From: Guadua angustifolia
Taxonomy: Eukaryota > Streptophyta > Magnoliopsida > Poales > Poaceae
Length of the DNA: 64,000 nt
Reading direction: 5' to 3'
Assembly: GCA_036346375.1 (NCBI GenBank)
Contig: CM070500.1
Coordinates: 76,860,437-76,924,436 of the forward strand
This document shows positions 1 to 10,518 of this stretch, piece by piece. The notes under the pieces are model-generated. The model did no database searches and was not told the origin of the DNA. It saw nothing but the letters and a program-made list of their open reading frames with translations. Within the stretch, counting starts at the first letter, position 1, and the number at the start of each line of letters is the position of its first letter. Both the position numbers and the translations under genes were made by a program.

Positions 1-865
1 CGCCGCACGCGCATTAAATCCGCTCCCTGCAGGACGGGACGTGCCCTTTCCACTCCTCCCACTATGCATTAAAACGCGACACGACGGCTGGGGGCGAAAG
101 GACACCGCTTCGGCCAGGGCACCGCACGACCCCTAGGTTTCGGCTCCTGGGCTGGACAGACCGCACCGCGATAGGCAAGAAAGGCCTGGACGGGCCGCTG
201 CGGCCTCGAGGTGGCATAAGGCCCATTAGCTCGCCGCCCCGGTGGAAAGTTGAGCGAGGGGCCCGATAGCCACGTCGTCTCCAACACGCGGAATAAAAAA
301 GTTAAGGCGACTCTATCCCTAAAACTCTTTCTCATTCCCGCACTCATTTACCATTCCTCCGAGTTCAAGCGCTGCGTGGCGACCACAGCTTGGTCCCCAC
401 GCACCGCTTGGGGGCTACAAGTTCCTACACTCACATGGGTCAGTGACCCGACTGGCCACTCGGTTCCCCTTAGCGGTAACCCTCTCGACCCAAGTACTAC
501 GGCCTACGCCCCAGTGGCTACGGTTGCTAAGTAGTGCTTCACGGAAGAAGGAATTACCCGTGCGGTGCGATCCATAGTTGGTCGGGAGCACTCCTTTTCC
601 GTGTCGAGTGCAAGTGAACGTTTCGTCCCTAAGTTCCTGTTTTCTTTGCGCTTTCCTCAAAAGTGTAAACATACCGACCTACGCTTGTACAACCCCCGCG
701 ATTTCTAAGGCTATGGTCGTCAAATGTTCATCACCTCAAGGAAGTGCAAAGGACAAAGTTGAACTTACGGATTGGCCCACCTGCCAAAACACTAAAATAA
801 ACTTTAGTTCATTACATGGCAAAGTTATTACATTACGAAAAAGCAAAAACATCTAACTTTTTCCT
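1..865 (-). other. Downstream flank of the antisense gene; contains a diverged repeat of 4160-4365
   Basis: No coding region is supported. Positions 1-240 align loosely with 4160-4365: shared blocks are GCATTAAA (66 and 4203), GGACACCG (101 and 4229) and CTGCGGCCTCGA (199 and 4325). The end near 800-865 (a run like AAAAAGCAAAAACATC) resembles the stretch after the second antisense ORF near 5735-5750, which suggests related 3' flanks. A motif CTTGGGGGCTAC near 405 recurs in similar form at 5160, 5350 and 51365. Confidence 0.4.
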
Positions 866-3800
866 TTACTCCCGGTGGAGGTTGCTCTGCGGCGATATCC
901 GGCTGGCGATCACTCGGGCACGTGGCTCGACTTGGGTCTCGAACCCATCGATCTCCTCGTCGGTCCGGTCCGCGGTGATCCCACTACTAACGGTGTCGAG
1001 GTTAATACCGTCATAGTGGGAGATGGCGCGAGATGGCGCGAACAAGCTCGTCACGATCCTTAGCTCACCGAGCTCTCGGCGTGCTTTCCGACGCGAGCTA
1101 GCTTCGGTGGAAGCGAGCTCGGACCCTGTACGGTGGTCCCGAGCACCCGGTTGTAGACCTCCCGACCGATCCTCGAAGAACGCCCGCCTCGGCGGTTTGC
1201 TCGAGCAGCTCCCCTCCTTTGCTCTTTCGCCCGACAAGGCGCGTCCATGATGCGATCCGTGTCGCGCGCCTCCTCCGCCTCTCTCCACGCCTCCACGGTG
1301 TCGCTGAGTTTCCTCTGCAGCTCTGCAGATCGAGACAATCTCAAAAAAGGGCAAATTACGACGGCAAAAATCGACCGAGGGGTCGGGTCACTTACCAACC
1401 GCGGAGTCCATCATAGCGCGGAGCTCCCCCTCGAGCCTGGCCCGGGTCTCCTCACTGAGCTTCTTCGCCGCAGCTGCCTTTTCCTGAGCGGTGTCCCTAG
1501 CGCTGTTGGCCTTCGCCAAGAGGGATTCAAGCTCGGACACCCTTGCCCTCAAGGGCTGGCTCGTCCGGCGCTCCTCGAGCAAGACACAGGCAAAATTTGT
1601 TCCAAGTGCTCGGCAGCCCCTTCACCTTCGACCACAGACACCAAGGCTTCGGCGTTGTGCAGCTCGGGGCGCAGCTGGTCGCATTCCTTCTCGGCGGCCA
1701 TCCTCCGACCGTAAAGATTTCGAAGGAACTTCGACTTCTCCACTGATCGGTCAAGCAAATGCTATGAAACACGAGCACTCTATTAGCCCGCCGACCGCTA
1801 AAACTCATCGAAAGCTGAGGATGGGGTTTGGTTTGGCTTACCGCGCCGATCGGGCGAGTTCCCCCAGAGATGGTGTTCAGCGCCTTGTCGGCGGATTTGA
1901 GGGCGAGAGCCAGACCCTTCCGGATCTGGCTCACCTCAGCCTCGATTTGCTGCGCGCCCCCCTGGAGGGCCTCCCACGCCCCACCCTCCGCCTCGTTGTC
2001 CAAAGCCTGAGCAATGGCTTGCCTTGTCGTCGGTCGTTCTCGGCAGTCGGCCAGCAAGGGCGTCCGGGTGGACTCCCCCGGGGCCGTCCCGGCGGGCTGC
2101 GCTTGCCGAGGGTCACGCGCGCCTCCACCCACGGCCCAGCGGTGACCACCTCCAACGTCCGGACCGCCCCCTCCGGCGGGTCCCTGGGCGACGGCGGCGG
2201 GATCACGACAGGCGCCCGGATCGCGCCAGCTGGCGGAGGTCCTGTCGGTGGCGGCGAGAGCTCTCCCTCATTTCCTTCGACCTCCGATCGAGGCCCCGAC
2301 CCGCTAAGGATCGTTGGGACCTCCTCGCGCCCTAGCTCCTCCGGGACCTTCTTCTCCTACGACGGTTCCAACTCCACCTGCGGCACCTCGTCGCCCGTCG
2401 GCTTTGTTGGCGGCAACGGCTCAGCAGTCGATGCCTCAACCGTCGCTGGCTACAGGGACGGTGCCGGCCCTTGCGGGGCCGCCATCACTTCTGATCGGAC
2501 CAGCGCCGAGCGGGTGCGCAGCAGCCGCACCTTCTTCGGTGGCTCCTCTTGCGGAGTCGAGTCACTCCTCCGCTTCCCCAAGAGCGCCTCTGTCGAGGGT
2601 GCCTCCGTCTAGGGCACGACAACGGCAGCACTCGTGTTGGCACCCCCGACCCGGCCACCGCCAGTCGGCGGTCCGAGGTCGATCCCGCGATACGGGTCGC
2701 CACCACCGTCGCCGTTCCTGTCGCTCGAGGATGACTCCGGATCGGCCGTGTCAATGGCGATCGTGTCGGAGACCTCCTCACCGCGCGCGGCCCTTGCCGC
2801 GTGCTCCCGCTTCTTCTCCGCCTTCCTCTTCCTCCTCTTCTCCTCCTTCCGCCTCTTGCGGGCGGATTCATGCAGTGTGGACCTTGCACGGGCCTCAGCC
2901 CTCAACTCCTTCTCCCTTGGCAGCAATGCCCGGGAGACTGTCCCGGCCAGCCCCTGGACAACACAGAGACACTAGTCAGACCAAACACTAAGGGCTAAGG
3001 GAGGAAGAGGAGGAAAGGAATTGCTCGGGCTACCAAGTCCGAGGGATTCTGCGCTAAGAATGGCTCGGGGCGGCCAGCCTCCGTCTCGGTGGCACTGCCT
3101 CCCGTCATGACGGCCACCCGAGCCTCGACCTCCGACGAAGGGAGCTCCGGCTCCGCCATCCTCATGGGGTCGGACACCCCCTTGTACCGGAACATGGGGT
3201 GCACCCTATCCATGAGGGGTTGAACGCGCATCCTCATGAATGCGCATACAACGACGTCGCCGGTCAGGCCCCGCTCCTTCTGGGTCTTGATCCGCTCGAT
3301 GATCACGTCCACCTTGTTCTTCTCCTTCTGGTCGGCGCCCCAAGACCACTCGGCTGGGCCCCGCCACGGGGAGCCGGCCGGTGAAAGCCGGTGCGCTGTC
3401 TCCCGGGCTCTGGGCATAGAACCATTCGGAATACCACCCCCGATTCGACGATGGCAGCTTCAAGTCGATGTAGTCCGCCGCACGGCCGACGCGCAGCTGG
3501 AGGGCTACGCCACCCATGGGCGCCGGAGTATCCGCCGGCTTGTCCTTCCTCAGCCAGGCATGAAAGAGGTGCCTCCAGAGTGCCCAGTGGGGATCGATCC
3601 ACAAGAATGCCTCACACAACGTGATGAAGACCGCTATGTGGACCACGCCGTTGGGGTTGAGGTGGTGCACCTCCGCCTTGTAGAAGTGCAGCAGCCCGCG
3701 AACGAATGGATGGAGCGGGAGCCCGAACCCGCGTTCGTAGAACGAGGTGGGCACGACGATCTTGTCGTCTCCTAGCACGGGGACCGCGACCCCCGTCGGG

Positions 3801-3901
3801 ACCCTCCGTCTCGAGACATCTCGCGGGGGGAGGAACCCTTTCTTCTCCAAGCCTTGCGCGCGGCTGGGCTGGGCGGAGCATTTCGGCCACGACATCTCCA
3901 A
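866..3901 (-). pseudogene. Spliced antisense gene of the gypsy element, PF04195 domain plus coiled coil, decayed
   Basis: The minus strand reads from ATG at 3901. Residues 1-190 match the grass 'putative gypsy type transposon' domain (PF04195): YERGFGLPLHPFVRGLL, HHLNPNGVVHIAVF and CEAFLWIDPHWALW are typical. A frameshift near 3350-3390 moves the frame to the continuation that ends at 2995. A charged Arg/Lys/Glu-rich segment begins near 2957, and a helical part rich in Ala/Glu runs from about 2000 to 1300. Two good GT-AG introns are visible: 1743-1841, and donor 1395 to acceptor near 1321; a third is likely between about 3030 and 2957. In-frame stops near 2610, a further stop in the next 150 nt, and a frameshift between 1260 and 1100 show decay. 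The terminal part (SHYDGINLDTVSSGI) is readable to the stop at 866. The protein's function is unknown; it is not a demonstrated transposase. Confidence 0.72.
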
Positions 3902-4040
3902 AGGCGAGAGCAGCGAAAAGGTGGGGGAAGGGGAAGGTGAGGAAATCTTTTCTCTGGCTCCTTTGCCCTCTTTTTTCTCTCAGGCGAAGGCAAGGGGATA
4001 GGGAAGCGAAGGCAAGTGCATGCCCCGGAACTCCAAATGC

Positions 4041-4051
4041 GCATTTTATAG
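4041..4051 (-). promoter_or_regulatory. TATA box of the PF04195 antisense gene
   Basis: The minus strand reads CTATAAAATGC here, about 140 nt before the ATG at 3901, a normal distance for a plant TATA box plus a short leader. The leader is rich in CT runs (3940-4010). No mapped transcript is available, so the start site is an inference. Confidence 0.5.
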
Positions 4052-4159
4052 GAGCCGAACAAGCACCAGCCGAGCAAACGCCAGTCAAGCGGACGCTATC
4101 TCGGGTGAAGCGTCACACGTCCCGTCCAACTGCCACGCCGGGCCGCTGGTGAGGCGCAT

Positions 4160-4365
4160 CAGTTCCCAATCATATCGCTTCGCATTTAATTCCCTCCACT
4201 ACGCATTAAATACAAACAGGAGGCGTCAGGACACCGTTTCGGGCGACATGCCCTGCGACCCTTCGATCTCCGCCGCTGGGCTGGGTCGACTGGATCAAAA
4301 CAGGTATAAAAAGCCCACTGGGCCACTGCGGCCTCGATGTGGCGAAAGCGCTGCGGGTTCCAAAG
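4160..4365 (+). repeat. Diverged copy of positions 1-240
   Basis: Ordered blocks shared with 1-240 flank the antisense gene on both sides in the same orientation. This copy also holds a plus-strand TATAAAAAG at 4304-4312, absent from the other copy. They may be remnants of LTR sequence or of a duplicated upstream region; the sequence does not decide. Confidence 0.4.
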
Positions 4366-4844
4366 GCTTGAACCCACCAAGTGGAATCCAAGTCATCCCA
4401 GCATAAAATTCTAGTGGGCCTCTAGTTGGGTCGGCGGACGACCCAATCGCCTTAACTCGTGTCCGAGACCATACTTCACACTCTCCCACGGAACCCATCG
4501 ATGGGTGGCAGCCAGTTGCGCTCCGGGTCGGCGGACGGCCCGGAGTCCGATACGGGATCGAGTAAAGAAAGGTTTCTTATGGGTCGCCCCCAGCGGGTCG
4601 GACGCCCGACGGCGAGATCGTCCGCTCGGAAAGGTCCCCCTTGGGAGGGATCTCCAGGGCCCACTCGGATAACCCGTTAGTAGCTCCACGAGCACGGTGT
4701 TCAAACCAACGTGGTAAACATGCGTTCACTCACCCCCTCCAGGTCCCACACCTGCGGACGGGGCGTATACGTGGGACAGATAGCGGCTACTCCTCTCACA
4801 GACAGCCTCACCAAATGAGGACTCGGGACGAACGCCCTCCGTCG

Positions 4845-5087
4845 AGCTACGACGTAAAACTAGTGCTCGGACCCCAGAGCCCTGTCTAAGGCATCTGGGA
4901 GTCCGCGCCGACCTAGGCGATGTCCAGCTACGATGTAAAACTAGCACTCGGATACTAGAACCGTGTCTAAGGCATCTGGGCGTCCGCGCCGACCTAGGCA
5001 ACGTCCAGCTACGACGTAAAACTAGCGCTCGGCGTGCCAGAGCCTTGTCTAAGGCACCTGGGCGTCCGCGCCGGCCGAGGCAACGTC
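4845..5087 (+). repeat. Tandem repeat, three copies, 81-bp period
   Basis: The phrase AGCTACGAYGTAAAACTAG starts at 4845, 4926 and 5007, exactly 81 bp apart, and each copy ends with a GTCCGCGCCGRCC block. The 81-bp period is a multiple of three, so repeated peptides appear in several frames, but no gene is supported. Tandem tracts in this position are common in the 3' region of Tat-lineage retrotransposons. Confidence 0.85.
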
Positions 5088-5118
5088 GGGCCGGATCCCG
5101 TCGACCATGTCGTTCGAC

Positions 5119-5465
5119 CTTCGCAAGCCAAAGTTACCCCCCAACCAGCTCTCCGACCTGCTCGGGGGCTCGGGGGCTACACCCACCGGGTGCGCTCGCG
5201 GTCAAAACCGGCCGACCAAGTCGGTCGGGCTCTGCCGACCAAGGCAGCCTTCCAATCCACTCGGGGCTCAGGACCGATTGAATCCGCCCGCACGCCCCTA
5301 GTCGGATTTTGCCGACCAAAGTAGCCCCCCAACCAGCTCTCCAACCTGCTCGAGGGCTCGGGAGCTACACCCACCGGCTGCACTCGTGCGCACTCGATCG
5401 AAACCGGCCGACCAGATCAGTCGGACTCGGCCGACCAAGGCAGCCATCCGTCCCGCTCGGAGCGC
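5119..5465 (+). repeat. Direct repeat, two copies, 188-bp period
   Basis: CCCCCCAACCAGCTCTCC recurs with AACCAGCTCT at 5143 and 5331. Both copies go on through a GGGGGCT/GGGAGCT block, an ACACCCACCGG block, and a CCGGCCGACCA block. They are diverged, with small indels. No ORF is supported. Confidence 0.75.
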
Positions 5466-5782
5466 GGGGTGTTTGCGTCTTTTGGGGCCGGATAATCAGG
5501 GGGTTGACTGTGACATGGTCAGCTCAAACGCGGCTTATACACCCGGGTTAACTCTGCCGAGTCCCGATGGCTGTCTCCGCGAGCACCACAAGCCCTATAC
5601 CTCCCCAGAGAACCCGTTGCTTCGTTACGCGACGTTGTGGCTAAGATACAAGAGATCGCAGGGACAAAGATTCTAAAAGGGCGATTTATATTACGCACGA
5701 TTTATAAATTGTTTGCGTCTTAACAGTTAAGAAACAGCAAAAGCATCAATCCAACTTGAAGACATCAAGATGGCGTATGAAT

Positions 5783-6073
5783 CTAAGTGCCGCGCGCGCG
5801 GCTAACCGCATCGATAAGGGCATCCCTCGCCTTGACGAGCTTCGGAACGACGTCGATCAGCGCGTCAATGGCAGCGACATTGCGAGTGGCGGCGTCTAGC
5901 TCGGCCCATTCGGCCATGGCGAACTCGGAGAAAACCCAAAGCTCCTCTAAGAAGACCTCCTCGTCCGTAGGTGCCGGCGGCCCTTCATCTCCAAAACTGA
6001 ATACCAGCCCCTCCACGAAGAAGGGCGACGGCGGAGTCTCATTGATAGAAGAAGAAGGGCGGGAAGAAGCCAT
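5783..6073 (-). CDS. Small antisense ORF of the gypsy element, 96 aa, unknown function
   Basis: An uninterrupted minus-strand ORF from ATG 6073 to a stop at 5783. The N-terminus is Ser/Pro-rich, followed by an acidic block (SFGDEGPPAPTDEEVFLEEL) and an Ala/Leu/Asp-rich helical C-terminus. I know of no enzymatic domain; similar small acidic ORFs occur next to PF04195-type genes in grass retroelements (from memory, not searched). It lies between the repeat tract and the 3' LTR, on the same strand as the spliced gene, and has its own TATA box. It is the only coding unit of this element without a visible break, so it could be a functional accessory protein or a recent chance ORF. Confidence 0.5.
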   Translation of the reverse strand: MASSRPSSSINETPPSPFFVEGLVFSFGDEGPPAPTDEEVFLEELWVFSEFAMAEWAELDAATRNVAAIDALIDVVPKLVKARDALIDAVSRARGT

Positions 6074-6160
6074 TGAAGATTTAAGGGAAGCTAAGTGTTG
6101 CGGAGCAGTGGGAAATTTGTGAGGCGAGTGATTGCGCCAAATGCCTATGACCGTACCGCT

Positions 6161-6169
6161 CTTATATGC
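6161..6169 (-). promoter_or_regulatory. TATA box of the small antisense ORF
   Basis: The minus strand reads GCATATAAG, about 90 nt before the ATG at 6073. A similar core (GTATATAAGAGG) precedes the antisense gene of the second gypsy element at 46101-46114. Confidence 0.45.
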
Positions 6170-6474
6170 TTAAGGCGCAGAAGCCCAACAGGTTCAAATA
6201 AATGAGGGCGTGAGAAGCCAAGGCGTCATCACATTTGCGAAGAGACCGTGCCGCCGGAGATGGTGGGCCCATCCAGGAACGCACTGATCGGAAAAGCGGT
6301 GACGCGTTCCAGATCTGCCACGGGCTCTTGACGAATACTCATACCAGGGATACCCCCAACAGGCCGGAACACCAAATGGGCCGTCTTAGGCCCAGCTCTA
6401 GCCAAAGGCCTCGTCGGGTCACGAAGGACCCTCAACCCCGATCAAGCCCACCAGGGAGCGCTCCGACCCGCAGG

Positions 6475-6577
6475 CTCTGACCTGGCCTCAGGTCGGGCGC
6501 CCTCGCAGGCTCCGACCTGGCCTCAGGTCGGGCGCCCCGAAGGCTCCGACCTGGCGCCAGGTCGGGGCCCCAATGAG
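6475..6577 (+). repeat. Palindromic tandem repeats in the LTR U3 region
   Basis: Three units start at 6475, 6510 and 6544 (periods 35 and 34). Each carries a near-perfect palindrome GACCTGGCCTCAGGTC; the third is GACCTGGCGCCAGGTC. They lie 400-500 bp upstream of the TATA box, a usual place for LTR enhancer repeats. Confidence 0.75.
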
Positions 6578-6985
6578 CTCTGACCCGGCGACCTCCGCCA
6601 CAAGGTCGAAGATCATCGCCGATCGATCTCAAGCTGGTCACCTGCCCCACGGACACAACGGCCATGCTGGGGAAGGTGGCTCCTTCCCAAGGTGGCCAGG
6701 AGGCCGCCAAAGTCAAGCGCTAGTCCCTTCGCCCCGTCATGCACAGTGGAGAGATGCGCTCCCTCCCGAGGCAACACCAGAGCACAGCGTAACGGTGTCA
6801 GCATCTGACAGGCGCACAGAGGGTAGGTGCGCCCCTGCCTGACGGAACGCCGCTCGCTGTGTCTACCAACCCAGGCATAGGATGAACAGGAACTTGTCAG
6901 TCACCCGGACCGAAGACCAGGGCTCTCTGACGTAGGACACCCCATCCTTTTTCTCCAAACTCCTGTGTAACCTGCCCCCTCCGCC

Positions 6986-6993
6986 TATATAAA
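6986..6993 (+). promoter_or_regulatory. LTR TATA box
   Basis: TATATAAA in the context CCGCC-TATATAAA-GGGAGG. It is the core promoter of the LTR; transcription would start near 7015-7025. Confidence 0.6.
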
Positions 6994-7309
6994 GGGAGGC
7001 AGGGCCCTCAGAGAAGGGGACACGAGCATAGACAAGCATATACGAGCACTTACTAGCGTATAACTCTTACGAACGAACCGCTCTAGCTCACTTTGACCTC
7101 GCCCACTCATACGAGGTGCTCAAGGCCTGTCCTTAGCCCTCGCCTGTAAACACCGTGCAGTCTTCTGCACCCAAAGCAATACATAACCACCACACGAACT
7201 GGAAGTAGGGACGTTCAGCCCGAACCAGTATACATCTTGGGCTCCCTGAGTCTAACCATTCAAGGAGAGGGAATGCGCGGCCCCTTAACTTACAAATTTA
7301 CATGCCGGT

Positions 7310-8759
7310 ATACGAAACATCGACATATAGCTTGAATGGAATTCCCTTTCGCAACGTGGCCAATACTGGCAGATTAGTCATGTACTATTTGATTTTATTG
7401 AAGGCTTTTTGTTGATCGGCTCCCTAAACAAACTCTTGATTATCCTTCGACTTTAACAACGGAGTAAATGTGTAGATACGGCCCAAAAGATTTTAGATGA
7501 ACCACCGTAAATAATTGATTTTACCGATCAACTTCTGCAGCTCATTTTTGCACGCCAGCGACTTTGTTTTGTCTATAGCCTTAACTCTTTCTTGATTAAC
7601 TTTGATTCCCCTTTCAAGGACCATAAACTTTAAAAATTTTCCAACCGACATGTCAAACATGCACTTGAATGGATTCACCTTCAGGCCATGTGCCCTTGTA
7701 TTGTTGAAGACCGTTTCTAAATCGGCTAAATGCTGCAAATCATCTTTGGATTTTACAACAACATTATCAATGTAGATTTCAATAATATGGCTAATTAAAT
7801 CATGAAAGATTAAATTCATAACCCGCTGATAAGTTGCGCCAACATTCTTTAAATCAAACGTCATCACTGTCTACTCAAATAACCCTAGAGCACCAGGGCA
7901 TCTGAAGGCAGTTTTTGGTATATCGGCTTTCGCCATGAATATTTGATTATATTCGAAGTTTCCAGCAAGAAAACTAATAATCTTATTTTCTGATGCACCA
8001 TCGATAAGCATATCGACTATTGGCATTGGATACTCATCTATTGGCATGGCTCTATCCAAGTCCCTAAAGTCGACACATACTCTTAGTTTACCGTTTTTCT
8101 TCATCACAGGAACGATATTAGACACCCACTCAACGTATCAGCAAGGCTTGATAAATTTGAACTCTAATAATCATTTGATTTATTATTTTATAATATTGTA
8201 CAAAGTCGGATTAAACTTTCGAGGGTATTATTTAAACGGCTGATACCCTGACTTTATAGGTAGCCGATGTTCAATAAGCTATCGGCTTAAGCTAAACATC
8301 TCATGGTATTCCTAGGCGAAACAATCTTTATAATCCCTAAGGATTTTGATCAACTTTTTCTTATATCCTACATCTAATTTTGCATTGATAAAAGTTAGTC
8401 TTTTCCTATAACCATCTCCCATGTCAACTTCTTCAAGTAAATCAGCTGATGTGAATCCTTGGCCTAACTTCTCGATTTCCTGAAAATCTTTGATGGCCTC
8501 ATATCTATCTGTTATCTGCCGATAGCTCTGCATCTCGTCTTGTATGGCCTTCATAGTTTGTTTGGGCCTTATCGGTGCAAAACTTCACTTGTCCGATCAA
8601 CCGTACTAGGCCTGATATTTATCGGCATAAGTCCCGTTTTACTTATGCAAATGAAATCACAATTGTCCAACACTTTGCTCAAGATACACTCAGCTTCTTC
8701 ATGTTGCCAATTCTCATCCAAACTAGCCATTGCAATATGAGCCGATGTATCGGCTAGAA
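7310..8759 (-). pseudogene. Ty3/gypsy pol pseudogene: linker, reverse transcriptase, start of RNase H
   Basis: Minus strand. 8554-8312 is the linker before RT (EEVDMGDGYRKRLTFINAKL, KDCFA). 8125-7493 is the RT core: KLRVCVDFRDLDRAMP, YPMPIVDMLIDGA, KTAFRCPGALGLFE, then an in-frame TAG at 7868-7870 where the family has Trp, then MTFDLKNVGATYQRVMN. The catalytic YxDD box reads YIDN, so the second aspartate is lost. A palm/thumb stretch (FLKFMVLERGI, LQKLIGKINYLRWFI) follows, and after a further stop the start of RNase H (GIPFKLYVDVS) is readable to about 7310. Other stops and frameshifts lie between 8125 and 8312. Not functional. Confidence 0.88.
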
Positions 8760-10518
8760 TGAGGGATTGAGATCACGATCAGAGGGGGTGAATAATCTCA
8801 AAATAAAATTTTCCCTTAGACAAAGTGATCCGAACAAGCCTACACTGAATAAAATCAAAACAGAGTAAGAAATACAACTAAAACAGTCTTGACTGCTCAG
8901 GCCGGTAGCATTGAGCTCAAGAACAACAGTAAGAACAGAGAGAAAAATAGCACAAACTCAAAAGCCAAATTGATGTAACTTTTGATTGGCTAGACATAAA
9001 CTCATGAAACTTGGTAGATGTGATCTTAAGGATGTCAAGAACTTATTCCAACCTTCAATTGCAAGGATTAATGTCAAAGTTCTGACCTTTTTGACCTGGA
9101 AGAGAAAACACACCAAGTTCAAACAAAACATAAGAACTTGATCTTGGACTTGCTCATGGGATTTTGATTATCAAGATGATCTTCGATAACCTCTCACTTG
9201 TCACAGCAAGGAAGTACTCAAGTCAAAATCTCCACAAACATGATCTACAAGAATGAATCACTTAAGAACAAAAGATCGGTCTCTTGCAACAAAAAACGCA
9301 ATGGTTCTTCAAAATAAGAAGCAATAGCATGTAGAAGGAGAGGAGGCAAATCCAGATTGCTCATAAGTAAATTGCAAGAATGTAAGTTCAGAATTTAAAT
9401 GCTTGAAAGTAAATTGCTGAATTGAAAACAAAATGTAAAGTGGAAAGTAAATTCAAGTATAATGGAAATGTGTTTTGGATTTCTTGGAAGGGCGGTTTAC
9501 AAAGCCTCACTACAAAGTGGGCAAAACTCAAAGGAGCACCAAAAACCTTCAAGAGGGGGAAGGCTACCCCTACCCCTCTATTTATACTACTCGAGTGACC
9601 CTCCACCATTGGATGAGTTTCTTCTACCCTAAAAACCACCATCAAGGGTTAGTATTGACTTATTCACTCATACATGGGCTAACCCGAAACCCACAGATAT
9701 ATCCGGTTTTTGCATGCTTTTTCAAGCATACTAACTATACCCATATCTCATCCATTCCTTGTCTTCTAGGTTTGCACTGACTCCGTCTTCAATCATCTTC
9801 AGCGATCCTCGACCGTCTTGACCTCCGGCTCACCTTGCCTAATCTCAATCATCCTTCACCTTATCATGGCCTAGTACTGTCGTCCTACAACCTTCAAAAA
9901 TAAGGAAATAAACACATTACATATCATTGTCCAAAATAATATGCAATAATTCTCACACAAATTCGAAATGCATATCCTAAGAACATTGAGTAACTCTGCT
10001 CAGAGTCGAGTCGATAAGACGGGTTGATGGCAAGGCGCTCGACCCAGCAACATCCCTACTCGATACTAAGTGATTCCCAGTCTTACTCGAATCATTAGAC
10101 CAAAAGCCGGCGAGGCATTATTTAACCAAGCCAGAACTTGGCAGTAATCAATCAAGTGTCCGCTCGACCTGGCAATATCCCTACTCGATACTTAGAGATT
10201 CCCAGTCTTACTCGAATCATTCGACAAAAATCCGGTGGGACATTACTCGACCAAGCTGAAACTTGGTAGTAATCGACCAAGCGTCCGCTCGACCTAGCAA
10301 TATCCCTGCTCGATACTTAGAGATTCCCAGTCTTACTAGAATCATTCGACCAAAAGCCGGCGGGGTATTACTCGATCAAGCCAGAACTTAGCAGTCTCAA
10401 CTCAAATTGCTTCACATTAAAAATTCAATTTAAATCAAACTCAAGCTAGAGCATAACAAGCTCAAATTTAATCAAATACTCATCAACAACAAGGGTAGAC
10501 CACCACATGGTCTTTCAA
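8760..10518 (-). repeat. LTR of a minus-strand Ty1/copia (Sirevirus-like) element, 1759 bp
   Basis: On the minus strand the LTR starts TGAAAGACCATGTGG at 10518, directly after a polypurine tract, and ends CA at 8760-8761 after an ACCCCCTCTGATCG block. The same start and end motifs bound the 1.4-kb LTRs of the plus-strand copia element at 19608 and 39665, but most of the sequence between differs. Bases next to the end are tagaa (8755-8759); the partner duplication is missing because the element is truncated at 12187. Confidence 0.8.
10036..10410 (-). repeat. Tandem repeat in the LTR, three copies, 125-bp period
   Basis: CGCTCGACCYRGCAAYATCCC starts at 10036, 10161 and 10286, exactly 125 bp apart. 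Each unit includes GATTCCCAGTCTTACT and a GACCAAAAGCCGG-type block. It lies near the LTR start, so in U3; repeats there often act as enhancers. Confidence 0.85.

Larger units (their letters stand above)
1..7302 (+). mobile_element. 3' part of Ty3/gypsy retrotransposon (Tat-like) with antisense genes
   Basis: Seen: a GC-rich block that ends in a plus-strand LTR, with two promoter-bearing ORFs on the opposite strand and two tandem-repeat tracts between them. The right edge cuts into the pol gene of another gypsy element at 7303. Family knowledge: Tat-lineage elements of plants often carry extra antisense ORFs, some with the PF04195 (putative gypsy type transposon) domain, and a repeat-rich region between pol and the 3' LTR. 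Inference: this is the 3' half of such an element, with gag-pol lying left of the window. A 5-bp target duplication would be tgccg (7303-7307), but the partner would lie outside the window, so it is untested. Confidence 0.6.
6205..7302 (+). repeat. 3' LTR of the gypsy element
   Basis: The end is clear: the sequence stops at CA (7301-7302), and the next base is pol sequence of a different element. TATA box TATATAAA at 6986-6993 defines U3 and R; the leader GCAGGGCCCTCAGAG and the block GGACGTTCAGCCCGAACCAGTATA-like (7210-7234) are of the type seen in grass gypsy LTRs. The 5' edge is uncertain; no convincing polypurine tract plus TG was found between 6180 and 6310, so the start given is approximate. 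Confidence 0.6.

Noticed and set aside
1491..2612. A 373-codon plus-strand frame in the GC-rich region
   Set aside because: It is the mirror of the antisense PF04195 gene: the minus strand has recognisable motifs and splice sites, while this frame is Ser/Pro/Arg-rich with no family motif.
4845..5087. Regularly spaced 81-bp repeats as a CRISPR-like array
   Set aside because: The whole 81-bp unit is repeated, with no unique spacers, and the genome is a plant.
1..5700. Bacterial contamination because of high GC and dense ORFs
   Set aside because: GT-AG introns, TATA boxes, a plant LTR at 7302, and a PF04195 domain known from grasses show it is plant transposon DNA.
10036..10410. 125-bp repeats as a satellite array or CRISPR
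   Set aside because: Only three copies, entirely inside a copia LTR; the full unit is repeated.
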